From Ruminococcus sp. (GTDB taxonomy: Bacteria; Bacillota_A; Clostridia; Oscillospirales; Ruminococcaceae): 22,798 bases of DNA. Both the position numbers and the translations under genes were made by a program. Location of the stretch: the NCBI RefSeq assembly GCF_024684275.1, contig NZ_JAIKXF010000024.1:1-22798 (forward strand). Direction: 5' to 3'. Below the pieces are notes generated by a model. That model was not told the DNA's origin. It did no database searches and saw nothing but the letters and a program-made list of their open reading frames with translations. Below, piece after piece: positions 7,464 through 16,372 of this stretch (the first letter of the stretch is position 1; every line of letters begins with the position of its first letter).

Positions 7464-7733
7464 ATGATAACTATTAAAAATGAGGACTTCAGCAATAATT
7501 ACGAGCTTTTCGTTAAGCTTTGCTCTATGACGGGCGAGCCTGTCAGGCTTGTAAATGAACATTGTCCTGACATGATAGTTATGACAGCCGACACCTTTGA
7601 AAAGCGCAGAAAGCTTCTTGATCTCCGTGAAAAAATCCTCGGCGCGGACGCTGATATGCAGCTTAGCTCTGAAAGCGGCGATTTTAAGAGACTCGGACAG
7701 TTTATCAGCGAACTGGAAAAAGACGGGGAATGA
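7464..7733 (+). CDS. Phd/YefM-like antitoxin protein without visible toxin
   Basis: An 89-residue soluble acidic protein. The pattern NNYELFVKLCSMTGEPVRL then DMIVMTADTFEKRRKLLDLREKI matches the DNA-binding fold of Phd/YefM antitoxins (strand, helix, TGEPV turn, VVM(S/T)xxxYE-like strand and helix). Such proteins normally bind their own promoter and neutralise a RelE/Doc-type toxin encoded next to them. Here the next gene is pspA 133 bases on, and no toxin-sized reading frame lies between or on the other side. The gene has AAAGGAG ten bases upstream and its own strong promoter, so it seems functional and solitary. Similarity is by motif only. Confidence 0.7.
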   Translation: MITIKNEDFSNNYELFVKLCSMTGEPVRLVNEHCPDMIVMTADTFEKRRKLLDLREKILGADADMQLSSESGDFKRLGQFISELEKDGE

Positions 7734-7866
7734 TTTGGTAATAATGCGTTCACAGATAAAACAGCTGAAAATCAGATGAGATCAATACACCTTTTGTTTA
7801 CAGGAATATTGTTATGCAGAGGGTGTGTCATGAAGCATTCTTACACGAAACAGGAGGATCATTGTT

Positions 7867-8574
7867 ATGGGAATTTTTGCAAGATTAAGCGACCTTCTCA
7901 AGTCAAACGTAAACGACCTTATCGACAGAGCCGAAGATCCTGAGAAAATGGTCAAGCAGGTCATTATAGATATGCAGACCGAGCTTACAAAGGCTACTCA
8001 GAATTACGGCAAGGCAAAGGCAAGTGAGCGCCTTGCTGAAAAAAAGTACCTTGAGGCTGAAAAAATATCTGCCGATTGGGAGAACAAGGCTAAGCAGGCT
8101 CTCGCTAAGGGCGATCAGGAGCTGGCTAAGCAGGCTCTCGCAAGAAAGGTCAAGGCTGACGAGGACGTTTCTAACTATAAAGAGATGTATGAATCTATCT
8201 CTGACCAGACCGAGGCTATCGGCGATCAGGTAGAGGTGCTCAAATCAAAGCTTGAAGAGGCTAAGAGCCGTCAGGCTATGCTTATCGCACGTTCACAGAT
8301 GGCTGATACAAAGAAGAATCTTGCTAAGGCTTCGGGAAGCTTCGACGGCAGCTCGTCTTATGAGAAGTTTCAGAGAATGGAAGAAAAGATAGAGCGCAAG
8401 GAGGCAGAGGCTGACGCTTTTCATGAGATAGCAGGCGGTGCTCTCTCAGGCGGCAGCGGAGATGACCTTACAGATTCATTCGCAAAGCTGGAATCTGACG
8501 CAAAGGTCGATGCAGAGCTCCAGAGACTCATGGCTGAGATGAACGGCGGCGCTGCTTCACAGGACGCTGAATAA
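7867..8574 (+). CDS. pspA: PspA/IM30 family membrane-stress protein
   Basis: Peripheral membrane protein of the ESCRT-III-like PspA/Vipp1 family, which coats and protects the inner membrane face under stress. The 235 residues start with the typical amphipathic helix and linker (MGIFARLSDLLKSNVNDLID.. then AEDPEKMVKQVIIDM) and continue as a long coiled coil rich in Ala, Glu, Lys and Gln to about residue 190, with a short acidic C-terminus. Length fits the family (220-240). AGGAGG nine bases upstream fixes the start. No sigma-54 type promoter or pspF is present; the gene probably shares a transcript with the downstream small membrane protein. No clear promoter of its own was found. Confidence 0.93.
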   Translation: MGIFARLSDLLKSNVNDLIDRAEDPEKMVKQVIIDMQTELTKATQNYGKAKASERLAEKKYLEAEKISADWENKAKQALAKGDQELAKQALARKVKADEDVSNYKEMYESISDQTEAIGDQVEVLKSKLEEAKSRQAMLIARSQMADTKKNLAKASGSFDGSSSYEKFQRMEEKIERKEAEADAFHEIAGGALSGGSGDDLTDSFAKLESDAKVDAELQRLMAEMNGGAASQDAE

Positions 8575-8598
8575 TACTAAGAAAAAGGACAATTGATT

Positions 8599-8772
8599 AT
8601 GAGCCGCAGAAAAAAAGACGATTATTCCGCAAAGAAAATGTTCAGGGACTCAGTGCCTGTTATCGGCGCTATATGCCTTGTTATCGTATCGGTATCATAC
8701 ATACTTTTCCGCAGCTGGAGCAATAAGCTCTATTATGAGAAGTGGAAGGAATACGAGGATTGCGGTATCTGA
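8599..8772 (+). CDS. Small single-pass membrane protein downstream of pspA
   Basis: A 57-residue reading frame from ATG 8599 to TGA 8770-8772. It begins with a basic stretch (MSRRKKDDYSAKK), has one membrane helix at about residues 18-37 (VPVIGAICLVIVSVSYILF) and ends with an aromatic, charged tail (KLYYEKWKEYEDCGI) with one Cys, so an N-in, C-out topology is likely. AAAGGAC lies nine bases before the start, and 24 bases separate it from the pspA stop, so it is probably co-transcribed. A terminator follows directly. I do not recognise the family; it may be a PspA membrane partner, by position only. Confidence 0.75.
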   Translation: MSRRKKDDYSAKKMFRDSVPVIGAICLVIVSVSYILFRSWSNKLYYEKWKEYEDCGI

Positions 8773-8781
8773 ATAAGACAT

Positions 8782-8815
8782 AAAAGCTCCGAAAGCATAA
8801 AGCTTCGGAGCTTTT
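8782..8815 (+). terminator. Terminator of the pspA transcript
   Basis: Twelve-base arms AAAAGCTCCGAA (8782-8793) and TTCGGAGCTTTT (8804-8815), ten bases apart. The A and T runs at both sides could let it work on both strands. Confidence 0.9.
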
Positions 8816-8836
8816 CAAATTTCCGGTCAACGCTGC

Positions 8837-8866
8837 AAAAAAGCTCCCCGATATACTCGGGGAGCT
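8837..8866 (-). terminator. Terminator of the cellulase gene
   Basis: Ten-base arms AGCTCCCCGA (8842-8851) and TCGGGGAGCT (8857-8866) with a five-base loop, followed on the minus strand by a T6 run. It lies 12 bases after the cellulase stop and faces the pspA terminator. Confidence 0.92.
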
Positions 8867-8878
8867 TTAGATGTTATC

Positions 8879-11365
8879 TTACTTTGTGTTTGGGAAGAGG
8901 CTTGTTCTCTTGTTGAGAAGGAACTCCTGAATAAAGAGTGCGTCGTTTGATGTAATGCCGCGTACATTCTTATCAACGTCTGCATTGGTAGAGCCATCTT
9001 CTGTGAGGTGGTTCTTGTCAGTACCGTTTATGCCGTACTTGTTCGGGTTAGCAAGTGACTGCATGATAAGAACGACGTCTGACATATCAACTGTACCGTC
9101 GCAGTTAGCGTCGCCGTATACTACACCGTCAACAGGTTCATTTTTTCCGCCTGAGTTTGGATTGCTGTCTGTTGTAGTTGTTGTATTGCTTGTTGTAGTA
9201 GCTGTTGTACGCTGGTCAGTAACTGTCGTAGTTGTAGTACTCCCACTTGTTGTAGTTGTTGCAGAGGAAGTAGTTGTAGTAGTAGTCTTGTTTGGCTGCG
9301 GAGCAGTAGTTGTTGTGGTCTTGGGAGTATCGCTGCCTGTGCCGCCGAGACCGTCAGCCTTTGTGCCGTCGGGCTCCTCGCCGTAGTAGAGCTTGCCGTT
9401 TACGTATACAGGCACATAAGGAGTGATAACGCCCTTTGCTGAGCCGTCGTCGCCCTTGGCTGTCTTGCCCATGTCCTTAGCGGAGAAGTCGTTTGATGAA
9501 TCCCAGCCGCTGCCGTAATCAGGCATTACAAGTGCAAGGAGTATCTCGCACTGCTGCTGTCCCTCAGAGATAGGGAGAACAACTCGTCCGTCGGGGAGAT
9601 TTACCTCGATGTAGTAAATGTCTCCGCTGTACTGGATAGGCTTGGATATCTCAGCTGTCTTGTAGCCCTTGCCTGAGTACATTGCAGACTGGTCACGGTC
9701 ACAGCGGATAACGAGGTCCTCGGGGTTCTTGCCCATAGCCTTTACCTCGCTGAGGTCCATGTAGTATCTGAAAGAGATGTTGTCCTGTACTCTTGCAGGC
9801 CATGCTGAATGGTTTGTTACCTTGAAGCTGATAGTCTGTCCGCTTGCGTCGCCGCCCTTTGAGAGCACCTCAACGTAGAACTCAGGACCGTCGTGAACTT
9901 CCTTCTGCGGGAAGCTTGGGTCCTTTGTGCCGCCGTACTTGTCTACCATCTTGCAGAGCATAGCTGTGAAGCCTGCGTTATAGTCTGTAGCTACCTCGTT
10001 GTTGATGAAGTCCTGACGATCATCGTTGTAAGAGCCGTCCTGGTTAGGACCTCCTACGAGAGCGCCGTAGAGTATATGTCTTGTCTTATCAGGTATCTTC
10101 AGGTCGTTCTTCCATGAGCCGTGAGCTGTACGGTGGTGAGGGTTCTGAGGATACTTGTCGCCGAAGCCTACAACGTAGCTCTGTTTCAGCGGATTGTCAC
10201 CGAGAGCGTAGTTTACCTGAGTCTCAGCGAAATCAGTGTACTTGTCAGCCTCTGACTTGAGGATAGTGTCGCTTGCAACAGTTGCGATGAAAGCAGCTGT
10301 ATTTGCGTATCTGAGGCAGCCCCAGTTGCTGAGCCAGCGGAGTCCGCCGTCTATCTTCTTAGCCTCGTCGCCGTTTACCCAGCGGTCGCAGTGCTTCTTG
10401 ACGTGAGCGATGTACTTCTCATCATTTGTGTTTATAGCATAGAGCAGCATAGCGCCCTGCATATTGTCGTCCCAGCAGTGCGACCAGCCGTAAGCGAGAG
10501 TATCGCCCTCGCCCAGCATTTTGCCGAGGTTGGGGATATACCCCTTTGCATCATCAAGGTATGCGTTATCGCCTGTTGCGATGTAGAGCCAGTTTGCAGC
10601 GTAGAAGAGCTCGTCGTAGAAGTGGCTTGACTGATAGAAGCCCTGAGCGTCGCTCTTATTGTAAACATCATCGCTTGGAGATGTCTTTGCTATCTTGTAG
10701 ATATTCTCTGCGTGTTTGAGGTAATCAGCCTTCTTTGAAGCATCAATGTCGCCGTCGAGAGCTGCTGCACCTGCTGCGAGAGCAGCTGCCATTTCACCGA
10801 ATACAGCAGAGCAGCCCTTTGACGACTTCAGTGCTGCACGTGATTCAGCGATAGAATGTGAGTTGTCCTCCATACCGTATTCAAGGAGCTCAACAGGTCC
10901 CCACCATGTATGGTCGTCCTTACCGATACCCACCTGATAGATGACCTCGGTGCCCTTATCGCACTCTGCAAGATAATCCAGAGCGAACATGAGGTTGTTC
11001 TCATATGTTTGCTTGAGACCAGCCTTTTCAAGGCCGTCGGGGTACTGATAAAGTCCCCATGCCAGCATTGAAGCGGAATAGGACATTGGCAGGTTGAACT
11101 TTACGTGGTCGCCTGCGTCGTACCAGCCGCCCAGTACGGGATCGTGCATAGCTGAGTCAGCCTTCCATTCAACTCTGTTCCACTCAGGGAGCGGACCTGC
11201 CTGCTGTGCTTCATAGAAGAACAGCGACTTATCCAGAGCGTCAGCGTAGTTGAACTTGCTGTCAGCTGCGTTTACAGTTGTCATAACACCTGCGGGCAGA
11301 GCCGAAACTGTAGTAGATGCCAGCAGGACAGCGGAAAGGATCCCGCCTGTCATTTTCTTTAGCAT
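8879..11365 (-). CDS. Cellulosomal GH9 endoglucanase with CBM3-like module and dockerin
   Basis: Secreted cellulase cutting beta-1,4-glucan and docking onto a cellulosome scaffold. Parts in 828 residues: signal peptide (1-34, cut after VNA-A), GH9 catalytic domain (about 37-478), family 3 carbohydrate-binding module of the type fused to GH9 (about 493-660), Thr-rich linker (680-735) and type I dockerin (745-825). The GH9 signature GGWYDAGDHVKF carries the paired Asp83/Asp86 (catalytic base region); His411 in NPHHR and the acid Glu457 in INNEVATDYN are present. The dockerin has two calcium-binding repeats, at 751-773 and 794-818. GAGGAG nine bases upstream fixes the start. The gene stands alone with its own promoter and terminator. 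A CBM3c-type fusion suggests processive action; this is inferred from family knowledge. Confidence 0.97.
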   Translation of the reverse strand: MLKKMTGGILSAVLLASTTVSALPAGVMTTVNAADSKFNYADALDKSLFFYEAQQAGPLPEWNRVEWKADSAMHDPVLGGWYDAGDHVKFNLPMSYSASMLAWGLYQYPDGLEKAGLKQTYENNLMFALDYLAECDKGTEVIYQVGIGKDDHTWWGPVELLEYGMEDNSHSIAESRAALKSSKGCSAVFGEMAAALAAGAAALDGDIDASKKADYLKHAENIYKIAKTSPSDDVYNKSDAQGFYQSSHFYDELFYAANWLYIATGDNAYLDDAKGYIPNLGKMLGEGDTLAYGWSHCWDDNMQGAMLLYAINTNDEKYIAHVKKHCDRWVNGDEAKKIDGGLRWLSNWGCLRYANTAAFIATVASDTILKSEADKYTDFAETQVNYALGDNPLKQSYVVGFGDKYPQNPHHRTAHGSWKNDLKIPDKTRHILYGALVGGPNQDGSYNDDRQDFINNEVATDYNAGFTAMLCKMVDKYGGTKDPSFPQKEVHDGPEFYVEVLSKGGDASGQTISFKVTNHSAWPARVQDNISFRYYMDLSEVKAMGKNPEDLVIRCDRDQSAMYSGKGYKTAEISKPIQYSGDIYYIEVNLPDGRVVLPISEGQQQCEILLALVMPDYGSGWDSSNDFSAKDMGKTAKGDDGSAKGVITPYVPVYVNGKLYYGEEPDGTKADGLGGTGSDTPKTTTTTAPQPNKTTTTTTSSATTTTSGSTTTTTVTDQRTTATTTSNTTTTTDSNPNSGGKNEPVDGVVYGDANCDGTVDMSDVVLIMQSLANPNKYGINGTDKNHLTEDGSTNADVDKNVRGITSNDALFIQEFLLNKRTSLFPNTK

Positions 11366-11392
11366 TGTAAAACTCTCCTCTCATAATATATT

Positions 11393-11411
11393 GCTCCGCA
11401 GTGTACGGAGC
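11393..11411 (-). promoter_or_regulatory. Small leader hairpin of the cellulase mRNA
   Basis: GCTCCG (11393-11398) and CGGAGC (11406-11411) enclose seven bases, in the transcribed leader about 28 bases before the start codon. No T run follows, so it may stabilise the message; no known riboswitch is recognised. Confidence 0.45.
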
Positions 11412-11443
11412 TTCCTCACGAGTATACATAGCTATACAAATTT

Positions 11444-11472
11444 ATTATGCCACAAAATCTCATCAATGTCAA
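11444..11472 (-). promoter_or_regulatory. Promoter of the cellulase gene
   Basis: On the minus strand TTGACA (11472-11467), 17 bases, then CATAAT (11449-11444): one mismatch to the consensus. It predicts a leader of roughly 70 bases. Confidence 0.85.
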
Positions 11473-11483
11473 GGACTGGGGGT

Positions 11484-12647
11484 TCATTTTATGAAGATGT
11501 CCCTTTGAAGGCAGATATTGCCCTCAAGTCTGTAGGCAGCGCGGAGAGTAAGGGTGCCGCCGCTTATTTCGGTGGTTATCTGGCGGCTGAGTATTTTGGT
11601 ACCGTCGCCGAGGAAGTTGTTTTCGTATAGATAGATACGCTCCATGAGCTTTTGGGTGAGGTCATCTTCGGAGTATTCCTTTTTCGTGAGGACGGTCTCT
11701 GAGAAGGTCTGTGTTTTTATGCTTATAGGCAGCTCATGCCCGAATACTGCTGCAATTTTTTCAGTTGTCTCAGAGGGTGAGCCGTACTTGTTTTTTCCGA
11801 AATACAAGGGAATATCAAGGCTGAAAAGCCGCAGGGTGCGCTGAGTGTCGGTTTTGCCTGTGGGGACGGCTTCCTCGGCGTGAAAAGGCGCTGAGAAGCT
11901 GATTTTCTCCTCATAGATACCGCGTATATCACCCATAGCATGATGAACGAAGGTACGCCCGTTTTCGGTTTCGTCAACGCCGCTGATAAGGATAGTGCCC
12001 TTTGGAACGTAGTCTCCCACGATATGTTTGAGCTGACCGCTGCGGACGAGGACCGAGCTTATTTCGGCGTCACGGCTGGCAACTATATTGCATGGGACAC
12101 GGTCGCGGAGCATTTCGGGGACCTGTCTCACCTCTGTGACCTGTACGACAAGGCGGCTTCCTGTGTGGCGGATACCAGCCCACGCCACATCGTCTATCAT
12201 CAGGCGGAGCTTGTTTTCGCAGTAGGGGATATTTATACTGCGGACAGGCGTTCCGGCTTTTATGTCAAGCTCATTGAGGGCGGAGAGTATCACCTCGTCA
12301 CTGACAACCGAATTTCCCTCTATATCGATAGTGACCACCACCTGTGAAAAGTACAGGAGAGCTGTAATTGCAAGCAGAATGCCGATAAGCAGCCCGAAAC
12401 GCCTGCGATAGCGAAAAATCCGTGCAGAGAGGCTGTCATATTCGGCGGTTTTCAGTTCTATTCCATAGCTTTTTGCCATATCCTGTACCTTATTCAGGTC
12501 GCGGCGGAATATGTCGCAGTAAAACACATCACCGCGGCAGAACTGTCCGCGGCAGTCTATCCCGTGCTGATGTATGGTGTTAATGAACCTGTTCAGCTGT
12601 TTTCCCTTTGCGTTTATCCTTATGCTTCGCTTCATTTTCGGTCTCAT
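11484..12647 (-). CDS. yqfD: Sporulation protein YqfD
   Basis: Integral membrane protein made in the mother cell during sporulation in relatives; its biochemical role is unknown. The 387 residues start MRPKMKRSIRIN, followed by a cytoplasmic domain (to about 80), a basic stretch YRRRFG, one membrane helix (about 85-105, GLLIGILLAITALLYF) and a long extracytoplasmic part with IDIEGNSVVSDEVILSAL, a POTRA-like segment as in other YqfD proteins. The start at 12647 is supported by AAAGGAG nine bases upstream; the frame is open 25 codons further back but without such a site. It overlaps the end of yqfC by 68 bases, so the two are translationally linked. Length matches the family (about 380-400). 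Confidence 0.9.
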   Translation of the reverse strand: MRPKMKRSIRINAKGKQLNRFINTIHQHGIDCRGQFCRGDVFYCDIFRRDLNKVQDMAKSYGIELKTAEYDSLSARIFRYRRRFGLLIGILLAITALLYFSQVVVTIDIEGNSVVSDEVILSALNELDIKAGTPVRSINIPYCENKLRLMIDDVAWAGIRHTGSRLVVQVTEVRQVPEMLRDRVPCNIVASRDAEISSVLVRSGQLKHIVGDYVPKGTILISGVDETENGRTFVHHAMGDIRGIYEEKISFSAPFHAEEAVPTGKTDTQRTLRLFSLDIPLYFGKNKYGSPSETTEKIAAVFGHELPISIKTQTFSETVLTKKEYSEDDLTQKLMERIYLYENNFLGDGTKILSRQITTEISGGTLTLRAAYRLEGNICLQRDIFIK

Positions 12648-12906
12648 GACGTCTGCTCCTTTCCGTGAATTCGATACTTTCAATACAGCCGCGGATAACA
12701 AGTCCACCTGTGCGGAAATCATAGGCTCTCAGGTTACTGCCGCGGATATTGACGTAAAGACCTCCCGACAGCAGCCGCATGAATACCTCGTTGTACTCCT
12801 CAATTCTCTGGCAGCTGTCGATTATGAGCTCTTTATTGCCCGAAATATGTATGCTTGTATCAAGATAAAGAGTCTCCCGTGTGAGCTCCGCAAGCCATTC
12901 AAACAT
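12580..12906 (-). CDS. yqfC: Sporulation protein YqfC (YabP/YqfC family)
   Basis: Small protein of the YabP/YqfC family, expressed in the mother cell in spore formers. The pattern TLYLDTSIHISGNKELIIDSCQRIEEYNEVFMRLL, described here in parts (TLYLDT, GNKELIIDS, RIEEYNE) and ending in RGSNLRAYDF..GCIESIEF, follows the family closely. I chose ATG 12906 (108 residues, MFEWLAEL) because GGGAG lies eight bases before it; ATG 12933 gives 110-plus residues with only a weak site. The C-terminus after SIEF is unusually long, Lys/Glu/His-rich, and runs 68 bases into yqfD. Confidence 0.85.
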   Translation of the reverse strand: MFEWLAELTRETLYLDTSIHISGNKELIIDSCQRIEEYNEVFMRLLSGGLYVNIRGSNLRAYDFRTGGLVIRGCIESIEFTERSRRHETENEAKHKDKRKGKTAEQVH

Positions 12907-12938
12907 AAGCTTCACTCCCGTATATTTTTTCATTTCCA

Positions 12939-12968
12939 ATAATATGATTTATGGGGTGATAAATATGA
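12939..12968 (-). promoter_or_regulatory. Possible sigma-E-type promoter of yqfC
   Basis: On the minus strand TCATATT (12968-12962) and CATATTAT (12946-12939) are 15 bases apart, near the mother-cell sigma-E consensus (-10 CATACAAT-like). Transcription would start near 12932, which would leave ATG 12906 as the usable start of yqfC. The -35 box overlaps the start codon of the divergent ylbJ-like gene. The match is imperfect, so this is tentative. Confidence 0.3.
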
Positions 12969-14080
12969 AGAAATATGCCGGAAAGGCTGTAAAGGCAGCA
13001 AAAATAGCAGCACTGTCGGCTGCATTTGTGTATTTTCTCGGCGATACGCGCGCAGCTGCCGAGGCAGTAGGTGAGAGCCTTCAGCGGTGTATAGAAATCG
13101 TTATACCGTCCCTGTTTGCTATGATGATAGTTTCGTCCATGATGACCGCAAGCGGTATGATGACGCTGATTCCGCGGTGGCTCGGACGTTTCAGCAGGCT
13201 TCTTTTCGGCATGGAGGAAGGTGTTTTTCCCATATTCACATTCGGTATGATAGCCGGCTATCCCGTGGGCATGAAAATGCTTTGTGAGGAGTTTTCCTGC
13301 GGCAGGCTTGACAGAAAAAGAGCGGAGCTTCTTTCGGGACTATGCTTTGGCGCAGGACCTGCCTTTATATTCGGCTGTATCTCGCGTCAGCTCTATTCAT
13401 CACCTGATGCAGGACTGGTGATACTTTTATCCACAGTATCCGCAAATATTATCCTTGCCCTGCTTCTTTCGGTGCCGCTGCGCAGAACTGCGCGAGCGCG
13501 AAGCGCTCCGCGCAGAGTGAGCATATCAGCAGATATGCTCACCGACTGCGTCCTGCGCAGCGGCAGAGCAATGGGGGACATCTGCATTATGACAGCGGCG
13601 TTTGCAGCAGCAAACGCCGCACTTGCCCGAACGGGCATGACGGCAGCAGCAGGGGAGCTTCTTGCGAAGCTCCCCGACCTCGACCGCATACGCGGCGAGG
13701 TAATAGTCGCCGCATTTTTAGATATTACGAATATCAGCAGACTGCCCTGCGGCGACTGGCTGCTGCTGCCGTATATCAGCGCACTGACAGCATTTGGCGG
13801 AGTATGTGTGATATTCCAGCTAAGGACGCTGACCGCAGGGAAGCTGGCACTGAAGCCCTTTATAATAATGAGAGGTACAGCGGCAGTGCTGAGTTTTACA
13901 ATATGCAGGTTGATAATGCCGTTTTTTATGACGGGAGAGGTAACAGAAGCAATGTCGCCGCTGGTAAGCAGCACAGGGAACAATTCGCCTGTTCCGTCAG
14001 TAATGCTTGTTATAATGACAGTTATGCTTATGGTTGAGTTTGGCGGTAAAGATAGCTTACAGCACACAAAAAGCTCGTGA
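12965..14080 (+). CDS. ylbJ: YlbJ-like sporulation integral membrane protein
   Basis: A 371-residue multi-pass membrane protein of the YlbJ / nucleoside-recognition (gate) family, needed for spore cortex formation in Bacillus. Matching features are CIEIVIPSLFAMMIVSS, the block FPIFTFGMIAGYPVGMKML (YlbJ: GxxSGYPxGAK) and ELLSGLCFGAGPAFIFGCI, followed by repeated hydrophobic helices to residue 360. The GGGGTGAT before ATG 12965 fixes the start; the frame stays open upstream through the antisense yqfC start. It is divergent from yqfC-yqfD, so three sporulation-family genes share one short control region. Residues about 170-237 are encoded by DNA packed with perfect hairpins and look less conserved (Arg-rich, then Ala-rich). 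Length is slightly below Bacillus YlbJ (about 400). Confidence 0.8.
   Translation: MKKYAGKAVKAAKIAALSAAFVYFLGDTRAAAEAVGESLQRCIEIVIPSLFAMMIVSSMMTASGMMTLIPRWLGRFSRLLFGMEEGVFPIFTFGMIAGYPVGMKMLCEEFSCGRLDRKRAELLSGLCFGAGPAFIFGCISRQLYSSPDAGLVILLSTVSANIILALLLSVPLRRTARARSAPRRVSISADMLTDCVLRSGRAMGDICIMTAAFAAANAALARTGMTAAAGELLAKLPDLDRIRGEVIVAAFLDITNISRLPCGDWLLLPYISALTAFGGVCVIFQLRTLTAGKLALKPFIIMRGTAAVLSFTICRLIMPFFMTGEVTEAMSPLVSSTGNNSPVPSVMLVIMTVMLMVEFGGKDSLQHTKSS
13473..13675. repeat. Cluster of six inverted repeats inside the ylbJ-like coding sequence
   Basis: In 203 bases I find: TGCCGCTGCGCAG 13473-13485 pairing with 13553-13565 (13 bp, long range); CTGCGC-GAGCGC 13488-13499 with GCGCTC-c-GCGCAG 13503-13515 (12 bp, one bulge); GTGAGCATATC 13517-13527 with 13532-13542 (11 bp, loop AGCA); GCGGCGTTTGC 13595-13605 with 13610-13620 (11 bp, loop AGCA); TGCCCG 13624-13629 with 13632-13637; GGGGAGCTTC 13652-13661 with 13666-13675 (10 bp, loop TTGC). 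The frame is intact across all of them. Confidence 0.9.
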
Positions 14081-14161
14081 AAGTGGAATTATTTGTATAC
14101 AGTGCCAAAAATTGTGAAAGCTTGAAGAAAAGGCTTGATTTATTGCAAAAAGGTGGTAAAA

Positions 14162-14166
14162 TATAA

Positions 14167-14167
<1 letters not shown>
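14162..14167 (+). promoter_or_regulatory. -10 box of the groESL promoter
   Basis: TATAAT ends exactly where the CIRCE operator begins, as in other HrcA-controlled groE operons. No good -35 box is at 17 bases; TTTATT (14139-14144) is a weak candidate. Confidence 0.7.
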
Positions 14168-14504
<337 letters not shown>

Positions 14505-14614
14505 AGCCGTTAGCCATTAGCTGTTAGCTATTGGTATCGCTGGCGCGATAATATTTGAATATGTCCCGAAGGGACACCACAGGCTTAGGGCTAAAGGCTA
14601 ATTGCTGATAGCTC
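14505..14614. repeat. MITE-like palindromic element between groES and groEL
   Basis: The 142-base gap is filled by a structured element of about 110 bases. Its ends are imperfect inverted repeats built from TTAGC units (left GTTAGCCATTAGCTGTTAGC, right read backwards ATTAGCCTTTAGCCCTAAGC). Inside lie two perfect hairpins: TATCGC-tggc-GCGATA (14535-14550) and TGTCCC-gaa-GGGACA (14562-14576). It has no coding capacity. It starts directly after the groES stop codon and ends before the groEL ribosome binding site. Confidence 0.7.
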
Positions 14615-14640
14615 AGTAAAGATCAAATTTAAAGGAGTAA

Positions 14641-16269
<1,629 letters not shown>

Positions 16270-16303
16270 TTAATGCATAATGCGTAATTCGTAATGCATA
16301 ATT
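16270..16303. repeat. Short AATGC/GTAAT repeat after groEL
   Basis: A tract built from TAATGCATAATGCGTAATTC and GTAATGCATAATTA, nearly its own reverse complement, lies between the groEL stop and the terminator. Tandem heptamer-like tracts of this kind occur between genes in several phyla; no function is evident. Confidence 0.6.
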
Positions 16304-16331
16304 AAAGGCGAACCGAAAGGTTCGCCTTTTT
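16304..16331 (+). terminator. Terminator of groES-groEL
   Basis: Eleven-base arms AAAGGCGAACC (16304-16314) and GGTTCGCCTTT (16319-16329) with a stable GAAA tetraloop and T run. Confidence 0.94.
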
Positions 16332-16372
16332 GTTGGGCGTAAATTATCCGTCAGGCAAATGCATAAATACAG

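Noticed and set aside
7734..7866. A toxin gene or promoter between the antitoxin-like gene and pspA
   Set aside because: No frame of toxin size on either strand, and TTTACA at 7797 has no -10 box at the right distance.
9165..9330. Tandem repeat or CRISPR-like array in the GTTGTAGT-rich stretch
   Set aside because: It is the low-complexity Thr codon run of the cellulase linker; units are irregular and have no spacers.
8955..9386. Plus-strand reading frame rich in Val over the cellulase linker
   Set aside because: It is the mirror of the Thr-rich linker (ACA/ACT codons read backwards as Val codons), with no start signal.
12574..12942. Plus-strand frame over yqfC and the yqfD start
   Set aside because: Antisense to two overlapping genes with clear family matches and ribosome binding sites.
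13393..14067. Long minus-strand reading frame (224 codons) across the ylbJ-like gene
   Set aside because: It lies antisense to a gene with recognisable family motifs, lacks a ribosome binding site and is Ser/Ala-rich as mirror frames are; the palindromes help keep both strands open.
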